Assembly: GCA_963719325.1 (NCBI GenBank)
Contig: CAVRBW010000021.1
Span: 62,001 to 126,000, forward strand
Direction of reading: 5' to 3'
Length of the DNA stretch: 64,000 bases
Origin: DATBLE01 sp963719325
GTDB taxonomy: Bacteria; Actinomycetota; Thermoleophilia; Gaiellales; Gaiellaceae
Made by a program: the position numbers and the translations under genes. This document shows, in pieces, positions 1 through 5,630 of the stretch (positions are counted from its first letter, which is position 1; each line of letters begins with the position of its first letter). The notes beneath the pieces were generated by a model. It made no database searches. It saw only the letters and a program-made list of their open reading frames with translations, and had not been told where the DNA came from.

Positions 1-731
1 GCGAGCTTCGCGTTGTAGAAGGTGGCGGCCTGGCGGAACCCGCGGACGTTCGCCGGCCTCGCGTTGATCTCCTCGATCATCCGGGCTGCGACACCGGGTG
101 GGTTGGCGCCGTGCGCGGGCGCAAGCCGCGTGAGATACCCGCACTGGACGGCGACGTCACAGGTGGAGTCGAAGGCGGCCGCGCCTGCAAGCCTGCCGGT
201 CCCGCCCGAGAGCGGTCCGGGATACCGCGCTGCGAGTAGCAGCGTCTCCTGCCCGCCCATGCTGCTTCCCAAGACGTAGATCCGCTCGAGATCGATCTGC
301 AGCCAGGGGAGCGTCTCCTGGACGATCTTGGGCATCCTTGCGAGATCGTCCATCCAGCGGCGGTAGCCGTAGGTGAAGAGGCTCGGATCGGACGGCGGCT
401 GGTCGAGCGGATCGCTTGCCTTGTCGTGGGCGCGGCTGAGTCCATCCGGGGAGACGAGCGCGAACGGTCCGTCCGCGGGGAGGTCCTGCCAGTAGTGGGC
501 GGCGTTTCCCCAGCCGAAGTTGTTCCGCCCGTGGGGTGAGATCACGAGCGGCAGCGGATGCGGCTGGTGCGCGGGGCCCCAGCCGCTCGGCAGGACGATC
601 ACCGCTTCGCGCACCGTCTTGTCGTCCCACGCTCGGTACGGAACGGTGTAGGGCCGCGTGCGCGGATGCGGCCACTGGTGGTGGACGGGGATCGTCGGAA
701 CGAGGACGTCGAGGGGAGTCGGGGGTGGCAT
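1..731 (-). CDS. alpha/beta hydrolase (esterase-like), partial at window edge
   Basis: The reading frame opens with ATG at 731 and runs off the left edge without a stop (243 codons visible). The translation contains a nucleophile elbow, GSSMGG, after a strand (RIYVLG), and an upstream SPHGRNNFGWGN stretch that would form the oxyanion side. This is typical of secreted or cytoplasmic esterases and prolyl-oligopeptidase-like hydrolases of the alpha/beta fold. The acid and histidine of the triad would lie beyond the edge. Its start codon overlaps the stop of the upstream M23 peptidase by one base (TGATG), so the two are probably co-transcribed. No signal peptide is evident. The substrate cannot be told from sequence. 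Confidence 0.75.
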   Translation of the reverse strand, partial: MPPPTPLDVLVPTIPVHHQWPHPRTRPYTVPYRAWDDKTVREAVIVLPSGWGPAHQPHPLPLVISPHGRNNFGWGNAAHYWQDLPADGPFALVSPDGLSRAHDKASDPLDQPPSDPSLFTYGYRRWMDDLARMPKIVQETLPWLQIDLERIYVLGSSMGGQETLLLAARYPGPLSGGTGRLAGAAAFDSTCDVAVQCGYLTRLAPAHGANPPGVAARMIEEINARPANVRGFRQAATFYNAKL

Positions 732-1597
732 CAGACGGTCCGCGCCTGGTTGACGAGGGTGACGACGAGGTGGCGGCGTGACGCGTTGCCGCGAATGTCG
801 GCTGCTTCCACGTCCAAGCGGTAGTCGCCGTCCGGGAGCGCGCGCGTGTCGAACCCGCGGGCCAGCCAGATGCGGAAGAGACCAGGCGCGTTCGGGTGAT
901 TCTGGCGGGTGCCCGGCGCATAGACGGTGTCGAAGTGGACGTCGCTCGCCGGCTTGCCCGCGATCTTCGGCACGAACGAGGTGCGGAAGTCGAAGACGAC
1001 CCGCCAGGGCACGAACGCACGGGCGTTGCGGACGAGGCGCCAGCGCACGAGCGCCGGTGTCACCGGCATTCCGTGCCAGGCCGGCTGGGGAGCCGACAGC
1101 GGCGGGTGGTCGAACGTCTCGACAACCAGGTCGACGCGTCCGTACAGCGCCTGGTAGTTACGCGAGAGGACGATCCGGGACACGACCGGCGCGCCGTAGT
1201 CCTCGTACGGCGTCAGCGCGCCGGGCCGCAGCGGATTCCAGTACGCGTCTCCCCGCCGCTCGGCGAGATGCACGTGCCCCCAGCCCCTCGCGATGTGACC
1301 GAGCAGCGCTCCCCGCCGGACACGTGCGCCGCTCCGGACAGCGGGAACGACGTGCCAGTAGGAGTGCTCCCGCTCGCCCTCCGCCTCGACCACGGCGATG
1401 TTCTGGCCGGTGATCGAGACGCGGCCGCCCTTCACCGCATAGACGGCCGTTCCGTCGAGGGCGGAGACATCGACCCCGAAATGAAACGACTTGCCACCGC
1501 GACCCCCGATCCTCGGATCCCCCAAGAGGCCGCGGACGGGATGCTGCCGGTTGAACGGCTTGACAGGCCAGCCATGAGCCTCTCCACTCGGCGACAC
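731..1597 (-). CDS. M23 family metallopeptidase (LytM-type)
   Basis: 288 residues from a GTG start. The N-terminal half is a LytM/peptidase M23 fold with the zinc motif HFGVD (H39, D43), an internal VYAVKGGRV strand as in lysostaphin-type domains, and the second motif GHVHL near residue 110. Members cleave peptidoglycan cross-bridges. The C-terminal half (about 130-288) is a beta-rich extension that ends in a line resembling an Ig-like domain (DVEAADIRGNASRRHLVVT). No signal peptide is seen with this start, so either export is non-classical or the true start is elsewhere. The gene lies 37 bases downstream of paaD but its function is unrelated to phenylacetate. Confidence 0.75.
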   Translation of the reverse strand: MSPSGEAHGWPVKPFNRQHPVRGLLGDPRIGGRGGKSFHFGVDVSALDGTAVYAVKGGRVSITGQNIAVVEAEGEREHSYWHVVPAVRSGARVRRGALLGHIARGWGHVHLAERRGDAYWNPLRPGALTPYEDYGAPVVSRIVLSRNYQALYGRVDLVVETFDHPPLSAPQPAWHGMPVTPALVRWRLVRNARAFVPWRVVFDFRTSFVPKIAGKPASDVHFDTVYAPGTRQNHPNAPGLFRIWLARGFDTRALPDGDYRLDVEAADIRGNASRRHLVVTLVNQARTV

Positions 1598-1634
1598 CGT
1601 GCGGGGAACGCTAGACGATGCCGGCGTCCGCCGG

Positions 1635-2120
1635 CTAGATCGTCTTGAACTGCTCGAACGGCTGGCGGCAGCTCGAGCAGTACCGGATCGACCGGCACGG
1701 AGTCGGGCCGAAGATGTTCTCCAGCTTCGTCTCGGTCGAGCCGCAGTAGGGACAGCGGAAGGCGGTGCTCTGCAGCTGCACGAGCTTCGGCGCCTCCGCC
1801 TCTCGCGGCGCGGGCGGAGCGAAGCCGGCGAGTCGAAGCTTCTCGCGCCCCTCCGGCGTGATCCGGTCGGTCGACCACGAGTCGTCGAGCACGACCTCGA
1901 CCTTCGCCTCGGCGCCGAGCTCCTCGATCTTCTCCGCCATCCGGTCGCGCATCACCTCGAGCGCCGGGCAGCCGAGGAAGGTCGGCGTGAACTCGACGTG
2001 AACGCGGTCGCCGTCGATCCGCACGTCGCGGACCACCCCCAGATCGACGATCGAGATCACGGGGATCTCTGGATCCTCGACCTCGCCGAGCGCCTCCCAG
2101 ACGGCGTCGGCGGTCACCAT
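1635..2120 (-). CDS. paaD: phenylacetyl-CoA epoxidase subunit PaaD
   Basis: 161 residues. The N-terminal DUF59/MIP18-like domain (about 5-95) has the typical DPEIPVISIVDLGVV opening and a GCPALEVM motif with the conserved cysteine. The C-terminus carries a zinc-ribbon-like pair CPYCGS and CSSCRQPFE, a hallmark of PaaD/PaaJ. PaaD is required for maturation of the PaaABCE ring epoxidase that makes ring-1,2-epoxyphenylacetyl-CoA. It is the last gene of the paaA-B-C-D run and overlaps paaC by 7 bases. The reductase gene paaE is not in the window. Confidence 0.93.
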   Translation of the reverse strand: MVTADAVWEALGEVEDPEIPVISIVDLGVVRDVRIDGDRVHVEFTPTFLGCPALEVMRDRMAEKIEELGAEAKVEVVLDDSWSTDRITPEGREKLRLAGFAPPAPREAEAPKLVQLQSTAFRCPYCGSTETKLENIFGPTPCRSIRYCSSCRQPFEQFKTI

Positions 2121-2758
2121 GTCGCGCCCGGCACCGATCGCCGCACCGTCGTCATCTCGTCCCAGAGCGCGGCCCAGTCTTCGACGTGCGACCCGCGCTT
2201 GCCTTGTAACAGACTGTTACTTGGAAGTTTCAGCTTGAACAGTGCGCTGAGCGCCTCTCGGTCGTCCGGATCGGCCATGGCGACTGTGTCGGGCCAGAGC
2301 TCTTCCACGGCCTCTCGGAAGCGCGTCTCTCCGCGTAGGCGCTCGTGCCACATCTCGGCATGCAGCCGGTGGTACGCCTCCTCGCGGTCGATCTTCGCCG
2401 CGAGGCCGGCGACCGACTCGTTCGAAGATGCCCTCAGCCGCTGCAGCCGCAGCTCGTCGAGGGCCTCGTAGAGCACGCGCCGCGCGATCGTCCGCGCCCA
2501 GTCCGGGACGAAGCGGCGCTCGACGAGCGGCGCGCACAGATACTCCTCGGGCGCGCGGTCGAACGCGAGCGCGTCCGGATCGTCGCTCAGCAGCTGGTAG
2601 AGCGCCCTCGCGTGTCCGATCTCGTTCTGCGCGATCGACGAGAAGGCGACGTCCTCCTCGAGCATGGGCGCGATCCCCGTCCACTCCGAGTCGCACCAGC
2701 CGAGGACGAGCTCGTCGTCAGCGATCGCCAGGAGAAGGTGTCGTTCCTGCTCGTTCAC
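2114..2758 (-). CDS. paaC: phenylacetyl-CoA epoxidase subunit PaaC
   Basis: 214 residues, slightly shorter than the E. coli protein. It has the ferritin-like four-helix fold of PaaC: DDELVLGWCDSEW near the N-terminus, then IAQNEIGHARALY and KIDREEAYHRLHAEMW. PaaC is the structural, non-catalytic partner of PaaA in the epoxidase core. The GTG start at 2758 lies inside the end of paaB (41-base overlap), which indicates translational coupling. A downstream in-frame start is possible but would remove the conserved N-terminal helix. Confidence 0.92.
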   Translation of the reverse strand: MNEQERHLLLAIADDELVLGWCDSEWTGIAPMLEEDVAFSSIAQNEIGHARALYQLLSDDPDALAFDRAPEEYLCAPLVERRFVPDWARTIARRVLYEALDELRLQRLRASSNESVAGLAAKIDREEAYHRLHAEMWHERLRGETRFREAVEELWPDTVAMADPDDREALSALFKLKLPSNSLLQGKRGSHVEDWAALWDEMTTVRRSVPGATW

Positions 2759-3008
2759 GTGCCTCCCTCAGCTTTGCCTTCAGCGAGTAGCCGTCGACAC
2801 GGTGGTAGTTCTTGTTCAGCTCGTCCACGAAGTCCTCGACCTCGAGGATCGAGCCGCGCGGGACGACCCAGAGCGCGACCGACTCGCCCCGCCGGCCGTA
2901 CTGCTCGTGCGCGTACGCCCGGGCGAAGACGTCGTCCGGCGCGGCGACCGAGCCGGCGTGCTCGAACGCCGCGCCCTTTCGGTCCCGGCGGAAGACCTCG
3001 TAGATCAC
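2718..3008 (-). CDS. paaB: phenylacetyl-CoA epoxidase subunit PaaB
   Basis: 96 residues from GTG at 3008, the usual PaaB length. The reading frame stays open upstream, but the PaaB family begins at IYEVFRRDRKGAAFEHAGS, and the upstream codons encode the hairpin repeats of the intergenic region, so the short start is preferred. Family motifs include the AYAHEQYGRRGE stretch and WVVPRGSI. PaaB is a small accessory subunit of the phenylacetyl-CoA epoxidase complex, which starts aerobic phenylacetate breakdown. The 130-base space between paaA and paaB is unusual for this operon and is filled by two hairpins. Confidence 0.9.
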   Translation of the reverse strand: MIYEVFRRDRKGAAFEHAGSVAAPDDVFARAYAHEQYGRRGESVALWVVPRGSILEVEDFVDELNKNYHRVDGYSLKAKLREARERAGTTPSPGDR

Positions 3009-3034
3009 GCCGCGTCGCTCGCCCTCGGCTCGCT

Positions 3035-3065
3035 CCCGTGGGGGAAACCATGTTTCCCCCACGGG
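3035..3065. repeat. GGGGGAAAC hairpin repeat, copy 1
   Basis: Perfect 14-base-pair inverted repeat: CCCGTGGGGGAAAC, a 3-base loop, then its complement. It is flanked by TCGGCTCGCT on the left and GCCCCCTTCTTCT on the right. The same core and flanks recur at 43561-43593, with variants at 9121-9152 and 23123-23148. It lies between paaA and paaB, inside an operon, so a simple terminator role is unlikely. Confidence 0.85.
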
Positions 3066-3093
3066 CCCCCTTCTTCTAGAGGCCGATGCCCAT

Positions 3094-3115
3094 GGGGGAA
3101 CCTCCCGGTTCCCCC
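3094..3115. repeat. GGGGGAAAC-type hairpin, second copy in the paaA-paaB gap
   Basis: A 9-base-pair inverted repeat, GGGGGAACC and GGTTCCCCC around TCCC. It lies 28 bases from the first hairpin and has a related stem. The pair makes the 3009-3138 gap a tandem hairpin region. Confidence 0.7.
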
Positions 3116-3138
3116 CCGCCCCCTCCACTGCGGCGTAT

Positions 3139-4032
3139 TCACGCCGCTTCGGCCAGCATGACGCCACGCACCCACTCGGTCTCGGCCCGCGTCAGGCGGC
3201 GGAACTCGAGCCGCTCCGCCGTCTTCGGGCCGTGCCCGGTGACGACGTGCTTGAGCTCCTCCCAGTCGGGCTCCGTGTACTCCCAGACGCCGTCGTCGCG
3301 CCGGCGGAGCTTCGGGTCGGGAACGGTCAGGCCGAGCTCCCAGATCTGCGGGACGTAGCCGTCGAGGAACTGCTGCCGCGCCTCCTCGTTGCCCTGGGTC
3401 TTGATCCGCCACTGGACCACCGGGTCGTCCTCGGGCGGGATCGGATTCCCGTGGAACATCATCAGCGGCGGCCACCAGCGATCGAGCGCCTCCTGCACGA
3501 GCTCTCTCTGCTCGTCGGCCCCGTTCATCATCGTCAGGACGACGTCGCGGCCGTGGAGGATGTGGAACGACTCCTCCCAGCAGATCTTCTTCATGATCCG
3601 CGCGTACGGCGCGTACGAGCACCTGAGCAGCGCCTTCTGGGAGATGATCGCCGCCGCGTCGACGAGCCAGGCGATCACCCCGACGTCGCCCCACGTCTTC
3701 GTCGGGTAGTGGAAGACGTTGTGGAACTTCGACTTGCCCGAGACGAGATCCGCGAGGCACTGCTCGCGCGGCTTGCCGAGATCCTCGACCACGCGATAGA
3801 TCAGCTGCGAGTGGCCGACCTCGTCCTGGACCTTCGCGGTCAGCGCGAGCTTGCGCTGAAGCGTCGGAGCGCGCAGGATCCACTCGCGCTCGGGCAGGAC
3901 GCCCATCAGCTCGGAGTTGCCGTGCATCTCGATGAACTTGATCAACCGGGCCCGGTACTCCTCGGGCATCCAGTCGTCGACCTCGACCTGTCCGCCGTCC
4001 TGCACGTACTCGAGGAACTGCTGCTCGTCCAC
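3139..4032 (-). CDS. paaA: phenylacetyl-CoA epoxidase catalytic subunit PaaA
   Basis: 297 residues from GTG at 4032, preceded at about 6 bases by AGGAGG. The frame is open further upstream, but that extension crosses the TetR gene and operator, so this start is chosen. Diiron ligands of the ferritin-like fold are visible in KVQDEVGHSQLIYR and in ICWEESFHILHGRD (ExxH motifs). PaaA holds the catalytic diiron site that epoxidises the ring of phenylacetyl-CoA. It heads the paaABCD transcript and faces a divergent TetR regulator across a PaaR-type operator. Confidence 0.95.
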   Translation of the reverse strand: MDEQQFLEYVQDGGQVEVDDWMPEEYRARLIKFIEMHGNSELMGVLPEREWILRAPTLQRKLALTAKVQDEVGHSQLIYRVVEDLGKPREQCLADLVSGKSKFHNVFHYPTKTWGDVGVIAWLVDAAAIISQKALLRCSYAPYARIMKKICWEESFHILHGRDVVLTMMNGADEQRELVQEALDRWWPPLMMFHGNPIPPEDDPVVQWRIKTQGNEEARQQFLDGYVPQIWELGLTVPDPKLRRRDDGVWEYTEPDWEELKHVVTGHGPKTAERLEFRRLTRAETEWVRGVMLAEAA

Positions 4033-4044
4033 GGCGCCTCCTAC

Positions 4045-4058
4045 CGAACGATCGTTAG
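4045..4058. promoter_or_regulatory. PaaR-type operator between paaA and tetR
   Basis: The sequence CGAACGATCGTTAG matches the pseudopalindrome CNAACGNNCGTTNG known for TetR-family PaaR at every fixed position. It lies 13 bases upstream of the paaA start on the minus strand and 13 bases upstream of the divergent regulator start, so one repressor could control both. Confidence 0.75.
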
Positions 4059-4070
4059 TCTGACCGTACC

Positions 4071-4661
4071 ATGTCCGCTCGCCGCTCGGAGGTAACCCGC
4101 GAGGCCGCGAAGCTCTTCGCGCAAAAGGGCTACCACGGCACCTCGATCGGCGACATCGCGCGGGCGCTGGGCGTTCAGAAGGGCTCGCTCTACGCGCACA
4201 TCGCCTCGAAGGAGGACCTCCTCTACGAGACGATGCGGGACGGAGCGGCCGCGTTCCACGCCGGACTGGACGCGATCCCCGACGACCTGCCCGCGACCGA
4301 GAAGATCCGGCTCGCGCTGCGCGCGCACCTCCGCGTGGTCGCGGAGCAACTCGACATGGCGACCGTCTTCGTCCGCGAGTGGCGCTACCTGGAGGGAGCG
4401 CGGCGGGACGAGATCGTCGGCGAGCGGCGACGGTACGAGGAGCGGATCCGCGACCTCTTCCGCGAAGGGCGCGAGCTGTCCGAGCTCCGGGCCGACCTCG
4501 ACGAGAGCGTCGCGGCGCTGCTCCTGCTCTCGGCTGCGAACTGGGCATACACGTGGCTCCGGGCGGATCGGGACACGGACGAGCTCGCGGATCGCTTCTT
4601 CGCGTTGCTCGTCGACGGCATGCGTGGGTACTCGACGCCCTCGCCGCTGACGAACCTTTGA
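4071..4661 (+). CDS. TetR/AcrR family regulator, probable PaaR
   Basis: 196 residues. The N-terminal TetR helix-turn-helix (about 5-50) reads AAKLFAQKGYHGTSIGDIA then GVQKGSLYAHIASKEDL, followed by an all-helical ligand-binding domain. In this family PaaR represses phenylacetate genes and is released by phenylacetyl-CoA. Its divergent position to paaA with a matching operator supports that role here by inference. Other TetR roles cannot be excluded from the variable C-terminal half. Confidence 0.85.
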   Translation: MSARRSEVTREAAKLFAQKGYHGTSIGDIARALGVQKGSLYAHIASKEDLLYETMRDGAAAFHAGLDAIPDDLPATEKIRLALRAHLRVVAEQLDMATVFVREWRYLEGARRDEIVGERRRYEERIRDLFREGRELSELRADLDESVAALLLLSAANWAYTWLRADRDTDELADRFFALLVDGMRGYSTPSPLTNL

Positions 4662-4677
4662 CACCACGACAGGTGGT
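4659..4677. promoter_or_regulatory. operator-like box 1 upstream of the TrmB-like gene
   Basis: TGACACC, four bases, then CAGGTGGT. It is part of a wider imperfect palindrome (GACACCAC and GTGGTTGTC) and overlaps a candidate -35 element TTGACA at 4658-4663. The start codon follows at 4694. The same box occurs at 5526 and 5572, which suggests autoregulation by the adjacent regulator. Confidence 0.6.
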
Positions 4678-4693
4678 TGTCTAGGGTCGGTAC

Positions 4694-5506
4694 ATGCCCG
4701 CGGAGCTCACACCGTTCGGTCTGACGAGCTACGAGTCGAGGGCGTACCTGGCCCTCCTGCGGCGAGACTCGCTCACCGCCGCACAGGCGGCCCGCCTGGC
4801 CGGCGTGCCGCGGCAGCGGATCTACGACGTCCTCGCCGGGCTGGTCAAGAAGGGGCTGGCTTCCTCGAGGCCAGGTCGCGTCGTCAAGTACGCGGCGGCG
4901 TCGCCCGACGTCGCGCTCGAGCGCCTGCTCGCCAACCACCGTGAGCAGCTGGCCGGGCTCGAGCGCTCGGCGAAGGCGATCGTGGACGAGCTGAGCGCGG
5001 CGTACACGGCGGGCCAGCGGGAAACCGATCCGCTGGAATACATCGAGGTCCTGCGCGACGCACGCGCGATCAACGAGCGTTTCGCCGAGCTCCAGACCGG
5101 GGTGAAGAAGGAGATCCTGGTCTTCACCAAGCCTCCGTACGCGCGGCCCGCCCAGGAGAACGTCGAAGGCCTGGAGCTCGCGCGGAGCGGCAAGGCACGC
5201 AGCGTGTACGAGTTCTCCGTCGTCGACGACGAGCCGTTCTTCGCGGGGGTCAGGCGGTTCATCGAGGAAGGGGAGAAGGCCCGCTTCGTCGAGGAGCTGC
5301 CGCTCAAGCTCGTGATCATCGACGAGACGATCGTCATGTTCGGCATGCAGGATCCCGTCGCGGGGAGCTCGGAGCTGACGATCGTCGTCGTCGAGCATCC
5401 GTCCTTGGCGCAGGTGCTCAAGGTCGCCTTCGAAGCCGTCTGGGCGCAGGGTCTGACCGTCGACCAGGTCGAGCGGCGCGGCGTCCCGGACGTCCAGAGC
5501 GCGTAA
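4694..5506 (+). CDS. TrmB-like transcriptional regulator
   Basis: 270 residues. The N-terminal winged helix (about 5-75) has FGLTSYESRAYLALLRRD and GVPRQRIYDVLAGLVKKGL, typical of TrmB proteins, followed by a coiled-coil linker and a C-terminal effector-like domain (about 120-250) resembling the PLD-like/TrmB regulator region. TrmB proteins often sense sugars or metabolites, mostly in archaea and some bacteria. Three related boxes lie upstream of this gene and of the next one, so it probably controls itself and the secreted protein downstream. The ligand is unknown. Confidence 0.82.
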   Translation: MPAELTPFGLTSYESRAYLALLRRDSLTAAQAARLAGVPRQRIYDVLAGLVKKGLASSRPGRVVKYAAASPDVALERLLANHREQLAGLERSAKAIVDELSAAYTAGQRETDPLEYIEVLRDARAINERFAELQTGVKKEILVFTKPPYARPAQENVEGLELARSGKARSVYEFSVVDDEPFFAGVRRFIEEGEKARFVEELPLKLVIIDETIVMFGMQDPVAGSSELTIVVVEHPSLAQVLKVAFEAVWAQGLTVDQVERRGVPDVQSA

Positions 5507-5524
5507 CCCCGTACCTCGCTCGCA

Positions 5525-5554
5525 TTGACACCCCTGGCAGTGGTGTGCTAGCTT
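5525..5554 (+). promoter_or_regulatory. candidate promoter with operator-like box 2
   Basis: A TTGACA -35 element at 5525-5530 and a possible -10 TAGCTT at 5549-5554 with 18-base spacing. The spacer carries box 2 (5526-5544, TGACACC, four bases, GCAGTGGT), so a bound regulator would block RNA polymerase. It drives the secreted protein gene starting at 5631. Confidence 0.55.
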
Positions 5555-5571
5555 CACGCCTTCGCCCAGAC

Positions 5572-5590
5572 TGACACCCCTGCAAGTGGT
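5572..5590. promoter_or_regulatory. operator-like box 3
   Basis: TGACACC, four bases, CAAGTGGT, 46 bases downstream of box 2 and 40 bases before the start codon at 5631. It differs from box 2 at only two of 19 positions. A pair spaced 46 bases apart could support cooperative binding or looping. Confidence 0.55.
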
Positions 5591-5630
5591 TACAGATCAC
5601 CTTCGGAGCTGCGACACCAGGAGGCCAGGA

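Noticed and set aside
3009..3167. An upstream start for paaB that would add about 50 residues
   Set aside because: The added residues are a translation of the tandem hairpins, and the PaaB family starts at the GTG at 3008.
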